A DNA stretch of 7,097 nucleotides from Flavobacteriaceae bacterium (GCA_013042825.1 JABDPL010000096.1:1-7097), one strand, 5' to 3'; numbered from the stretch's first letter, positions 1 through 6,409 are shown. Program-made: numbers and translations. Notes: generated by a model not told the origin, from the letters alone.

Positions 1-351
1 ATGAAATCGATAACGGTAAATGCGGACTTTCCGGACCTGAATGAGATCGATAATTATTATCCACCCTTGTCGGAGCGATATAAGGCTTATGATCTCAATC
101 CGGATATACTCGGAACTTACCAGATCAGGGAATTCCCGGTTGAGGTTGTGGTTTATGAACAGGATGGGATCTATCAAATGACGGTTCCTGGCCAAGGCCT
201 TAGCGCATATTTGCTACCTGACGATATGATGAATTTCAAGTCGACCGATGGGAACATCACCATGAACTTCAAACAAAATGAGGGCAAGGTCATCGAATTG
301 AGCATGAGCCTTGCGAATTTTGGTATTTCGGTAACCGGATCTAAAAACTAA
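1..351 (+). CDS. Protein with C-terminal beta-rich domain like that of serine hydrolases (possibly the 3' end of a longer gene)
   Basis: The reading frame is open from the first base and ends at a TAA; 116 residues are visible. Base 1 happens to be an ATG, but the true start could lie outside the window. There is no signal peptide or membrane segment. Residues 1-35 look like a linker or the end of a helical region (NYYPPLSERYKAY). Residues 36-116 read as a small beta-barrel-like domain, with LGTYQIREFPVEV, a turn at EQDGIYQM, LLPDDMMNF and a final strand ending in SKN. This resembles the accessory domain (DUF3471 type) found behind the catalytic domain of beta-lactamase-related hydrolases and some peptidases. 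That resemblance is by eye only. If correct, this is the tail of a secreted or periplasmic enzyme whose catalytic part lies to the left. The next gene starts 20 bases downstream on the same strand, so the two are probably co-transcribed. Confidence 0.6.
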   Translation: MKSITVNADFPDLNEIDNYYPPLSERYKAYDLNPDILGTYQIREFPVEVVVYEQDGIYQMTVPGQGLSAYLLPDDMMNFKSTDGNITMNFKQNEGKVIELSMSLANFGISVTGSKN

Positions 352-371
352 TCTTTACTATTTAGATCAAT

Positions 372-845
372 ATGAGATTAATATCCGTAATGATCATTGC
401 GTTATTATTCTACTCTTGTCAGAATAAAAGCAAGGGTTTAGATCAACCCGGTCTTGTGGATAAAGTGAAGGACGAGGAGATCCTGCGTTATCTGAAGGAG
501 GTGGAATGGCCCCGGGCTTATCGCGAGCAGGATACCGTGTTGCTTGACCGCATTCTAGGCGATGATTTTCAGATGGTGACCAACGATGGCGAATGGTCGA
601 ATAAGCGACTACAGATGGAGCGCATCAAGTCTGGCCCCACAGATAACGATTCCTTCAAATTCGAGATCAAGCGCCTGGAGGTCTTTGATAATGGCACAGC
701 AATAGTCGGGGGCACCGGGCATATCTGGACGGATAGTTTATACCACATCTACCAATCCAGCAATATCCTGATCAAGCGCGATAGCCTATGGAAGGCGGTA
801 TTGTCGCATGTCTCGGGTTATAAGAAGGTAACAGTTAGCAGGTAA
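372..845 (+). CDS. Putative lipoprotein with NTF2-like (DUF4440) domain
   Basis: This is a 157-residue protein. Its N-terminus MRLISVMIIALLFYSC has a short positive region, a hydrophobic stretch and Cys16 in a Bacteroidota-style lipobox (FYSC), so it is probably lipidated and held in the envelope. Residues about 35-150 match the cone-shaped NTF2-like/SnoaL fold of the DUF4440 kind: an N-terminal helix (EEILRYLKEVEWPRAYREQD), then DRILGDDFQMV, a turn with WSNKR, a strand with AIVGGTGHIW, and a closing pair SSNILIKRD / WKAVLSHVSG. Family members bind small molecules or serve as accessory domains; a catalytic role cannot be assigned from sequence. The start ATG lies 20 bases after the upstream stop, which suggests one transcript. 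The fold assignment is fairly safe and the function is unknown. Confidence 0.8.
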   Translation: MRLISVMIIALLFYSCQNKSKGLDQPGLVDKVKDEEILRYLKEVEWPRAYREQDTVLLDRILGDDFQMVTNDGEWSNKRLQMERIKSGPTDNDSFKFEIKRLEVFDNGTAIVGGTGHIWTDSLYHIYQSSNILIKRDSLWKAVLSHVSGYKKVTVSR

Positions 846-902
846 GAGGTTACTGATACCTCGGTCCAGATGCCATATAACTGGCACTTGTCCTATTTTT
901 TT
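846..902 (+). terminator. Two short hairpins followed by a T-run; possible terminator
   Basis: Directly behind the TAA of the DUF4440 gene, GAGGT (846-850) can pair with ACCTC (858-862). A second hairpin pairs TGCCA (871-875) with TGGCA (882-886) around a six-base loop. A run of seven T follows at 896-902. The stems are only five base pairs and the T-run is nine bases away from the second stem, so this is a weak, unproven terminator for the upstream pair of genes. Confidence 0.3.
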
Positions 903-918
903 CGATCTTTGTTAATAT

Positions 919-1017
919 ATGAATACAGCCAAGGTCATTAAACTTATCATATCCTGCATCATTTGCATCGGTATAATCTATGCGGCCGTTGTGGTTGTTC
1001 AAAACCTAATAAACTAA
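919..1017 (+). CDS. Very small single-pass membrane protein with CxxC (hypothetical)
   Basis: An ATG-to-TAA frame of 32 residues fills most of the gap ahead of the DUF2892 gene. Residues 1-8 (MNTAKVIK) are polar with two lysines. Residues 9-27 form one uninterrupted hydrophobic helix, with Cys13 and Cys16 as a C-I-I-C pair, a single Tyr21 and a run of valines. The tail is QNLIN. The short basic N-terminus followed by a single helix and a polar tail is what a real single-pass microprotein looks like. The gap to the DUF2892 start codon is 15 bases, consistent with co-translation from one mRNA. I recognise no family. Short hydrophobic frames also arise by chance in AT-rich DNA, so conservation of this frame next to DUF2892 genes would be the deciding test. 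Confidence 0.5.
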   Translation: MNTAKVIKLIISCIICIGIIYAAVVVVQNLIN

Positions 1018-1032
1018 CTAAATTTTCAGATC

Positions 1033-1248
1033 ATGAAAAAGAATATGGGCGGTGCAGACCGCATAATCAGAATCATTATCGCAGTTGTTCTCGGATATCT
1101 TTATTTCTCCGGAACCCTTAGCGGAACTTTAGGGATCGTAGCGCTGGTAGTTGGTATTGTTTTCTTGCTCACAAGCCTTGTTGGCTACTGCGGACTTTAC
1201 AGCATTTTTGGTATTCGTACCTGTCCGGCACCTAAGGCTGAAAATTAA
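1033..1248 (+). CDS. YgaP-like (DUF2892) inner-membrane protein
   Basis: A 71-residue protein with the full signature of the DUF2892 family, as in the membrane part of YgaP: N-terminal KNMGGADRIIRIIIA, a helix at about 11-26, a short loop SGTLSGTLG, a second helix at about 33-50, and the end motif GYCGLYSIFGIRTCPAPK with Cys53 and Cys64. In other bacteria this domain often stands alone or is fused to a rhodanese (sulfurtransferase) domain; here there is no rhodanese. It should form a two-helix hairpin in the cytoplasmic membrane. Its role is not known. The length is normal for the stand-alone form. It follows the 32-residue membrane ORF by 15 bases. Confidence 0.88.
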   Translation: MKKNMGGADRIIRIIIAVVLGYLYFSGTLSGTLGIVALVVGIVFLLTSLVGYCGLYSIFGIRTCPAPKAEN

Positions 1249-1332
1249 AAGCAGTAACTTATTTTTCTGATCTCAATCAATAAAATTGAATGGGATTTCC
1301 CTTTCTATCTAAGATGACTTCAGCTACCTGAC

Positions 1333-1340
1333 TAGATTTG
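1333..1340 (+). promoter_or_regulatory. Candidate Bacteroidota -7 element just ahead of the VanZ-like gene
   Basis: TAGATTTG fits the TAnnTTTG -7 consensus of Bacteroidota. It ends five bases before the GTG start codon of the VanZ-like gene, so transcription from it would give a leaderless or nearly leaderless mRNA. No TTG is found at the expected -33 distance, so the match may be chance. Confidence 0.25.
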
Positions 1341-1345
1341 TTAGC

Positions 1346-1906
1346 GTGAGCTTTATCAAATTCTCCTCAAGGCACGAGCGAAAACTCTGGCTATTAGCAT
1401 CCTTAGTGGTGCTGGCCATTGTAGTATCCCTGTTTATAAACAGGGAATTGATCAGCTTCTTCGAAGACCAGAATATCCAGGCGATTATCTTCGTGTTGGT
1501 GATGGTTCTTATTGGAATCGCCCTGATGATCAACGCCATCAGAACGAAACCAACTATCCCTGAAATCGCCCTTTGGCTGGGAATTGCGGCAGTATATATC
1601 ATGCTTTTTTTGCGTCTCGGACTAGCAGAACGCTCCCACCTCATGGAATATAGTATACTGGCCATGCTGGTTCATCGTGCCCTGATCGAAAGGCGCAATA
1701 ACGGGCGTAGAATTACCAATCCTGCTTTTGTTGCCTTCGGAATATCCTTCGGAATTGGATTACTGGACGAATGTATTCAGCTATTCCTTCCCCATCGTGT
1801 TTTCGATTGGTATGACATTGTTTTTAATGGAATAGTTGTAGCCGGAGCTCTACTATTGTTGGTTGTATTTCAATGGATTCGAAAACGAAAAACTTCGGGC
1901 AATTAA
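1346..1906 (+). CDS. VanZ-like family membrane protein
   Basis: This 186-residue protein has about five or six predicted membrane segments (roughly 13-31, 44-64, 73-92, 99-111, 127-140 and 158-177). The VanZ-like signature is visible: acidic and histidine residues in ERSHLMEYSILAML (about 95-108), then GLLDECIQLFLPHRVFDWYDIVFNG (139-162, given here as separate motifs: DE..Q at 141-145, P149, R151, D154, D157 and N161). VanZ itself gives low-level teicoplanin resistance; the wider family occurs in many bacteria without vancomycin genes and its usual role is unknown. The start is taken as GTG at 1346, because the in-frame stop at 1310 leaves no upstream ATG and the next candidate (GTG at 1406) would cut into the first helix. 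It lies 97 bases after the DUF2892 gene. Confidence 0.85.
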   Translation: MSFIKFSSRHERKLWLLASLVVLAIVVSLFINRELISFFEDQNIQAIIFVLVMVLIGIALMINAIRTKPTIPEIALWLGIAAVYIMLFLRLGLAERSHLMEYSILAMLVHRALIERRNNGRRITNPAFVAFGISFGIGLLDECIQLFLPHRVFDWYDIVFNGIVVAGALLLLVVFQWIRKRKTSGN

Positions 1907-1910
1907 CCTT

Positions 1911-1947
1911 TCCCTGGCAAATCATTAATTATGATTTCGCCAGCGGA
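1911..1947 (+). terminator. Bulged stem-loop directly behind the VanZ-like gene
   Basis: The sequence can fold into a 15-pair stem with two single-base bulges (C1938 and C1944) and a five-base loop (1926-1930). The core is CTGGC/GCCAG (1914-1918 with 1939-1943) plus AAATCAT/ATGATTT (1919-1925 with 1931-1937), closed outside by TCC/GGA. It starts five bases after the TAA. There is no T-run on the 3' side, so it may end transcription in a factor-aided way, protect the 3' end of the mRNA, or act as a protein-binding palindrome. The rest of the gap to 2096 shows no gene: the only ATG frames there, at about 1956 and 1964, encode 11 and 16 residues. Confidence 0.5.
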
Positions 1948-2096
1948 CTAATCTATGCGAAAATGGATTTTCGTGATCCACTGCCTCTAAAGGGAATGTT
2001 CAGACATCATTGATATCTTGTTAAAATTATGTAACAACACCACCCCTTTTAAGTCAAACATACATACGGTCTTAGCAAACAAAATCAATTTAGGTT

Positions 2097-3173
2097 ATGA
2101 AGCCAACATTCTTGTTCCTTTTTATCTCGATCGCCCTTTCAAAACCCTCCCCGGCACAAACATCTCAGGATACAATAACAACTTACCTGGAAAATGCAGT
2201 TTCCGAATATAATATTCCATCAATATCGGCAGGTATTTTAGTTGATGGAGAAATTATCTGGTCCGGTGCTGCCGGATTTTCAGATAGGGAAGAGCAGGTT
2301 GAAACTACCGGTGAAACCCTTTACCGCATAGGCTCAATAAGCAAGGTTCTAACAACAGCGCTCGTTCTTCGGCTGGCAGAAACAGGTCAAATCGATTTAC
2401 AGGATTTCGTTCAGAAGTATATACCGGATTATCCTGTTGATAAGAAAGGACCTATTAAGGTGATTCATTTATTAAGCCACACATCGGGAATCGATCATTA
2501 CAGAGGGAAAGAAACACGCTCATTCATACATTATGATAATCTTCGTGACGCCTCTAGAATATTTGAAAACAGAAAATTGACATTTGTCCCGGGAACGAAA
2601 TATAGATATACCTCTTACGGTTTTACTCTTCTTGGGGCAGTTATTGAAGCAGCAACGGGCAAATCATACGAAAGCAATCTGAAGGCTTTGGTCTTAGACC
2701 CGGCAGGAATGAGAAACACCTTTATTGAGGACCGTACTGACCCAAAGTCAGGCCAGGCTGCACTCTATAAGAAGAAAGGCAATGAAATCATACGGGATGT
2801 TGACAATGATCTGAGTAACATCTATCCTGCAGGAGGGTTGCTATCAACTGCCTCAGACCTTTTGCTGTTTTATGAAGCCTGGAGAAACGGAAAATTGATC
2901 TCCAAAGAAAATGTACAGAAAATGCTCGATGCCGTTGAGAACAACGGACAGGTCCTTGATGAAAATGCGGGGCTGGGATGGAACATATGGAAACACAATA
3001 AACACGGATGGGTTTGCCATCGCATTGGCGGACAATCGGGTACAAGCGCTCTTCTTATCTCCTACCGCGAACAGGGTGTGACGGTCGCCTTATTAAGCAA
3101 TCAGGCGGTCCTGGACCCAATCTGGGAAATTACGAATACTTTGATTGGATTTGGTTTAGATCATAAAGAATGA
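2097..3173 (+). CDS. Secreted LACTB-like serine hydrolase (beta-lactamase / penicillin-binding protein family)
   Basis: A 358-residue protein with a signal peptide (hydrophobic stretch 4-15, likely cleavage after SPA at 18-20) and one catalytic domain of the class C beta-lactamase/transpeptidase fold. The nucleophile motif SxxK is S80-I-S-K83, within RIGSISKVLTTALVLRL. The HLLSHTSGI motif follows at 124-132. The second motif, normally Y-x-N, reads Y171-T-S within RYTSYGFTLLG, preceded by FVPGTKY; this YxS form is seen in the LACTB type. The third box is near H308-R-I-G-G at 308-312. GGLLSTASDLLLF (246-258) is also typical. Members act as peptidases, esterases or D-amino-acid hydrolases; the substrate cannot be read from the sequence, and there is no reason to call this an antibiotic-resistance enzyme. 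It ends 49 bases before the convergent DUF418 gene. Its base composition looks more AT-rich than the cysE-cysM region. Confidence 0.88.
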   Translation: MKPTFLFLFISIALSKPSPAQTSQDTITTYLENAVSEYNIPSISAGILVDGEIIWSGAAGFSDREEQVETTGETLYRIGSISKVLTTALVLRLAETGQIDLQDFVQKYIPDYPVDKKGPIKVIHLLSHTSGIDHYRGKETRSFIHYDNLRDASRIFENRKLTFVPGTKYRYTSYGFTLLGAVIEAATGKSYESNLKALVLDPAGMRNTFIEDRTDPKSGQAALYKKKGNEIIRDVDNDLSNIYPAGGLLSTASDLLLFYEAWRNGKLISKENVQKMLDAVENNGQVLDENAGLGWNIWKHNKHGWVCHRIGGQSGTSALLISYREQGVTVALLSNQAVLDPIWEITNTLIGFGLDHKE

Positions 3174-3186
3174 GTATCCCGATGCT

Positions 3187-3233
3187 TTGAAATCTGTCCT
3201 ATTGCATTTCTTGAAATCTGTCCTATTGCATTT
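3187..3233. repeat. Tandem direct repeat, 23 identical bases with period 24, at convergent gene ends
   Basis: Bases 3187-3209 and 3211-3233 are identical over 23 positions (starting TTGAAATCTGTCC and ending ATTGCATTT), separated by one base. The repeat begins 13 bases after the serine hydrolase stop. The second copy includes the stop codon (complement of CTA, 3223-3225) and the last two sense codons of the minus-strand DUF418 gene. Each copy is also bounded by GAAAT and ATTTC, so it has a five-base inverted repeat at its ends. It looks like a slippage duplication of the gene's tail, two copies only. Confidence 0.9.
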
Positions 3234-4446
3234 TTTTAAACGGCTGCCTCTTCATATAGGTCAGGCTGCGCCATAACCATTCAAAAGGCCCGAATTGAAA
3301 CTTGTTCAACCATGGACGCGACCAAAGTATTTGAAGAATCCAGATTCCTAATACGACCAGGATTTGCTGCCAGCGTTCAAATTGTCCGAATAAACCTAAT
3401 CCGATACCCCAGAAGATTAGCACACAGATAATCGACTGGGTAAGATAGTTGGTCAGCGCCATACGGCCCGCAGCAGCTAATCTGCTCCTGCACCATGGGA
3501 AGAGTTCCGATTTGGCTATAAGCATGACCAGGCAGATATAACCAAATGCCATAAACAGGCTTCCATAGTAATTCCATTGAGAACCCAGGTACATGGAATA
3601 TTCAAAGGAGAAGCCTGCCTTGAAATTGGTATACAACCCAAATCCGGAAATAAGCAATCCGAACAGACAACCGATGACCAGGCCTTTGGTGTAGAAGGCT
3701 TGTGATCGCTTTGCCGTAAGAACGCCCCACTTATAAAGTGCCATCCCCACAAGCATAAGTCCGCCGGCCCGCCATAGAAAGATCATAAAAAATACCATGG
3801 TCTCCAGCATCAGGGCCCCAGCCGAATTATGGGCGATCTGCTGAGACAGGCTGCCTGTTACCTCCGCGATTTCCTGCTGCATGTACTCCTCACTGGGTAT
3901 CCAGCTTAATTTTGCCATCTCCAGGCTTTCCTCTGGCCAGAATTGCATGGTACTTCCGAAGAAACCGTAGATCAGCGTATGCATGGCTATGATAAGGATG
4001 CCTATAATTAATAGGGTTTTGGGCTTCCATTTCCGCATCATATAAACGATAAAGCCACAGATGGCATAAGGCACAAGGATATCACCATACCAGATGATGT
4101 GTGCATGAATCAGGCCGATGATCAGCAGCCAGAATGTACGTCGGTAATGCAGGCCTGAAGATTTGCCTGTACGCTGCATGGCCCGTTCAGTCATCAGGAT
4201 GATCCCGGCCCCGAAAAGTATCGAAAATATGGTCATGAACTTCTGATCAGCAAACAGGTGTGAAAGCATCCATACCCACTTGTTTATTCCGGTCATGTCA
4301 CCATACGCCATGGGATTGAGGTAGGCAGCCCCTGGCATGGAAAAACTTTGAATATTCATGATAAGAATTCCCAGTATGGCAAATCCACGCAAGAAATCAA
4401 GTGCCTGGATGCGTTCTTTTGACTGAACAGGTTGGTTCGTGATCAT
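3223..4446 (-). CDS. DUF418 family multi-pass membrane protein
   Basis: A 407-residue, strongly hydrophobic protein. The N-terminus has the family's opening motif RIQALDFLRGFAILGILIMN (12-31). A conserved stretch FSILFGAGIIL follows at 74-84, then RR.FWLLIIGLIHAH around 102-116 and DILVPYAICG at 122-131. The C-terminal DUF418 domain spans about 245-403, with AAGRMALTNYLTQS (325-338) and the hallmark GPFEWLWRSLTY (386-397). Some eight to ten membrane helices can be picked out. It belongs to the same broad group of membrane proteins as DUF1624 and acyltransferase-3-like families; its substrate is unknown. The length is normal and the ORF is intact. It is transcribed away from cysE and towards the serine hydrolase. 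The start ATG has no visible ribosome binding site. Confidence 0.88.
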   Translation of the reverse strand: MITNQPVQSKERIQALDFLRGFAILGILIMNIQSFSMPGAAYLNPMAYGDMTGINKWVWMLSHLFADQKFMTIFSILFGAGIILMTERAMQRTGKSSGLHYRRTFWLLIIGLIHAHIIWYGDILVPYAICGFIVYMMRKWKPKTLLIIGILIIAMHTLIYGFFGSTMQFWPEESLEMAKLSWIPSEEYMQQEIAEVTGSLSQQIAHNSAGALMLETMVFFMIFLWRAGGLMLVGMALYKWGVLTAKRSQAFYTKGLVIGCLFGLLISGFGLYTNFKAGFSFEYSMYLGSQWNYYGSLFMAFGYICLVMLIAKSELFPWCRSRLAAAGRMALTNYLTQSIICVLIFWGIGLGLFGQFERWQQILVVLGIWILQILWSRPWLNKFQFGPFEWLWRSLTYMKRQPFKKMQ

Positions 4447-4460
4447 AATTAAATTTATTG

Positions 4461-4470
4461 GTTAATTAAC
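4461..4470. promoter_or_regulatory. Perfect 10-base palindrome upstream of the DUF418 gene
   Basis: GTTAATTAAC is a perfect palindrome 14 bases ahead of the DUF418 start codon. In an AT-rich spacer this can occur by chance; it could also be an operator or part of the promoter. No -7 element for the minus strand was found nearby. Confidence 0.2.
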
Positions 4471-4573
4471 AGGATATCATGAATTCAACTTACAATTTAC
4501 TTTACCTATGTGGGTAATTCTAATTTCTGAAACCGAATTGTTGAATGCTTTCCCCGAAATGTCAATTTTGATT

Positions 4574-4610
4574 TTTAACTTGAATTCCTTTAAAAGAATT
4601 AAGAGTTAAA
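4574..4610. promoter_or_regulatory. Imperfect inverted repeat in the DUF418-cysE divergent spacer
   Basis: TTTAACT (4574-4580) pairs with AGTTAAA (4604-4610), and GAATT-type inner arms (AATTC at 4583-4587 with GAATT at 4596-4600) continue the stem across one mismatch and one bulged base, leaving an eight-base loop. It lies 72 bases before the cysE start. It may be a regulator-binding site for either divergent gene, or the terminal hairpin of an unannotated transcript; the sequence alone does not decide. Confidence 0.35.
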
Positions 4611-4655
4611 TCGACAAATAAGCATACCAGTGCTATCTAAATGGAAAGTGATGCT

Positions 4656-4663
4656 TAATTTTG
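4656..4663 (+). promoter_or_regulatory. Candidate -7 promoter element of cysE-cysM
   Basis: TAATTTTG matches the Bacteroidota -7 consensus TAnnTTTG exactly and lies 19 bases before the cysE ATG, so the mRNA leader would be about a dozen bases. A clear -33 TTG at the usual distance is missing. The element overlaps the right arm of an inverted repeat, TAAGCAT (4619-4625) with ATGCTTA (4651-4657), which could let a regulator block it. Confidence 0.35.
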
Positions 4664-4682
4664 TTATTGGAAAACCACAGCG

Positions 4683-5474
4683 ATGAACATCTCTAACAAT
4701 CCCGTTATCGAAAAGCTCAGGGAACATAAGAAGAATCCGAACCTGAGGCTGAAGCTCAAAGAACGCACAGAGTATTTTACCAACCTCCTCTTCCATACGC
4801 TGTTTGATAGCGATACCGAACTGGGTTGCAACCTGCAGGAACTGGAACAGGTCTTCGAGGAGATTACCACCCTTGCCTGCTGGGAGCATGAAACGCCTTG
4901 CAAGACCGTCTGGCAAAATTATGTTTCGGGTCTTCCAAACATACTGGAGAAATTGAATAAGGATGCACAGGCCTTCCTGGCCAATGATCCGGCGGCAAAT
5001 TCTATTGAAGAGATATACCTGGCCTATCCCGGCTTCTATGCCATAGCCATCTATAGGCTGAGTCACGATTTGTTGAAATATAGCATTCCTTTGGTGCCCA
5101 GACTTATGACAGAATATGCACACAGGCTTACCGGAACCGATATCAATCCGGGTGCCCAGATCGGGGAGTCCTTCTTTATAGACCATGCCACGGGAATCGT
5201 AATAGGCGAAACCGTGATCATAAAAGACAATGTACATATATACCAGGGCGTAACTCTGGGTGGACGCTTTGTAGATCGCAAACTCCGGAATACCAAACGG
5301 CATCCAACGGTTGAAGACAATGTGACCATTTATGCAAATGCAACCATTCTTGGAGGTGATACTGTAATCGGGGCTAACACTACCATCGGCGGTAACGCCT
5401 GGGTGACGACCTCGGTACCTCCCAATTCCATAGTTTCAGCTGTGACTGAAACCAAGATCAAAACGCTGACCTGA
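4683..5474 (+). CDS. cysE: Serine O-acetyltransferase
   Basis: A cytoplasmic enzyme of 263 residues that transfers acetyl from acetyl-CoA to L-serine, giving O-acetyl-L-serine, the first step of cysteine synthesis. Residues 1-145 are the helical N-terminal part, with YPGFYAIAIYRLSHDLL (115-131). Residues about 150-255 form the left-handed beta-helix of hexapeptide repeats, starting at GTDINPGAQIGESFFIDHATG. By comparison with E. coli CysE, Asp153, His168 (in DHATG) and His207 (in KRHP) are the expected catalytic and CoA-site residues. The conserved QGVTLGG loop is at 188-194. The C-terminus ends KIKTLT; it lacks the terminal Ile that in enteric CysE inserts into CysK to form cysteine synthase, so complex formation is doubtful. 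The next gene, cysM, begins one base after the stop codon. Confidence 0.93.
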   Translation: MNISNNPVIEKLREHKKNPNLRLKLKERTEYFTNLLFHTLFDSDTELGCNLQELEQVFEEITTLACWEHETPCKTVWQNYVSGLPNILEKLNKDAQAFLANDPAANSIEEIYLAYPGFYAIAIYRLSHDLLKYSIPLVPRLMTEYAHRLTGTDINPGAQIGESFFIDHATGIVIGETVIIKDNVHIYQGVTLGGRFVDRKLRNTKRHPTVEDNVTIYANATILGGDTVIGANTTIGGNAWVTTSVPPNSIVSAVTETKIKTLT

Positions 5475-5475
5475 G

Positions 5476-6354
5476 ATGCAAATAGAAAATCTCATCGGGA
5501 ACACACCTATGGTCCGGGCTACAAACCTGATCAATAAGCCGGATATCGAGCTTTGGCTCAAACTTGAAGGCCATAATCCCGGTGGAAGTGTCAAGGACAG
5601 GGCGGCTTATAATATGATTAAAAGCGCCCTGGAAAGAGGTGAGATCACGAAAGAGACCAAACTTATAGAAGCCACCAGCGGAAATACAGGTATTGCCCTG
5701 GCGATGATCGCCGGGCGCTATGACCTCGATATCGAGCTGGTCATGCCGGAACATGCTACCCGGGAACGGGTGCAAACCATGAGAGCCTTTGGGGCCAGAG
5801 TTACCCTCACACCTACAGATGTGGGTATTGAAGGCTCTCGTGATTACGCCGAGGCCAAGGTTAAGGACCATGGCTATGTCATGCTCAACCAGTTTGCCAA
5901 CGACGATAACTGGAAAGCCCATTACAAGACTACCGGTCCGGAGATATGGCAGGACACTAATGGCAAGGTTACCCATTTCATTTCGGCCATGGGAACCACT
6001 GGAACCATAACAGGAACAAGCAAATATTTGAAGGAACAAAATCCGGAGGTACAGATCATAGGAGCCCAGCCTGAGGACGGCAGCCGCATTCCCGGGATAC
6101 GGAAATGGCCACCTGAATATGTACCGAAATTCTTTGATCCCTCGCGGGTAGACCAGGTTATAGAAGTCAATCAAACCGAAGCTTCAGTCATGGCGCGCCG
6201 TCTGGCAAAAGAAGAGGGGGTGTTTTCAGGGATGAGCAGCGGTGGTTCGGTTTCTGCAGCACTTAAATTGGCCGAAACTCTTGATAAAGGTGTTTTGGTC
6301 GCCATCATCTGTGACCGTGGTGACCGATATCTCAGCTCCAAGTTATTTAACTAA
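5476..6354 (+). CDS. cysM: O-acetylserine sulfhydrylase B (cysteine synthase B)
   Basis: A PLP enzyme of 292 residues that replaces the acetate of O-acetyl-L-serine with sulfide (or, in known CysM, thiosulfate) to give L-cysteine (or S-sulfocysteine). Lys40 in NPGGSVKDRAA is the Schiff-base lysine. TSGNTG (67-72) is the substrate-binding loop. GTTGT (173-177) holds the PLP phosphate. The CysM type, rather than CysK, is supported by SRIPGIRKWPPEYVP (203-217) and by the C-terminal CDRGDRYLS (279-287). The protein is full length for CysM, with no insertion or CBS domain. The ATG starts one base after the cysE stop, so the two are almost certainly translationally coupled, a sensible pairing because one makes the other's substrate. 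Confidence 0.94.
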   Translation: MQIENLIGNTPMVRATNLINKPDIELWLKLEGHNPGGSVKDRAAYNMIKSALERGEITKETKLIEATSGNTGIALAMIAGRYDLDIELVMPEHATRERVQTMRAFGARVTLTPTDVGIEGSRDYAEAKVKDHGYVMLNQFANDDNWKAHYKTTGPEIWQDTNGKVTHFISAMGTTGTITGTSKYLKEQNPEVQIIGAQPEDGSRIPGIRKWPPEYVPKFFDPSRVDQVIEVNQTEASVMARRLAKEEGVFSGMSSGGSVSAALKLAETLDKGVLVAIICDRGDRYLSSKLFN

Positions 6355-6409
6355 GGCTTAATTGAATATTAATCAGGGCTATTGAAAAACAGTAGTAATT
6401 GAAACATCT

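Noticed and set aside
1272..1289. TCAAT/ATTGA inverted repeat between the DUF2892 and VanZ-like genes
   Set aside because: Only five pairs in an AT-rich gap, without a T-run; expected by chance.
1324..1665. Minus-strand open frame opposite the VanZ-like gene
   Set aside because: Antisense to a membrane protein with clear family motifs; no domain of its own seen.
1346..1906. Vancomycin/teicoplanin resistance role for the VanZ-like gene
   Set aside because: No vanHAX-type genes nearby; stand-alone VanZ-like proteins are widespread and not linked to resistance.
2018..2212. Plus-strand frame of 64 residues overlapping the start of the serine hydrolase
   Set aside because: No signal or domain; it overlaps the signal peptide coding region in another frame.
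4599..5303. Minus-strand open frame of 234 residues opposite cysE
   Set aside because: Its start lies inside cysE, it has no recognisable motif, and cysE on the other strand is beyond doubt.
5458..6174. Long open frame on the minus strand opposite cysM (238 residues)
   Set aside because: It lies wholly within a well-recognised gene, reads as a low-complexity mix without family motifs, and is explained by cysM's codon use.
6359..6373. TTAAT/ATTAA hairpin behind cysM as a terminator
   Set aside because: All A-T pairs, five long, no T-run; too weak to call an end of transcription.
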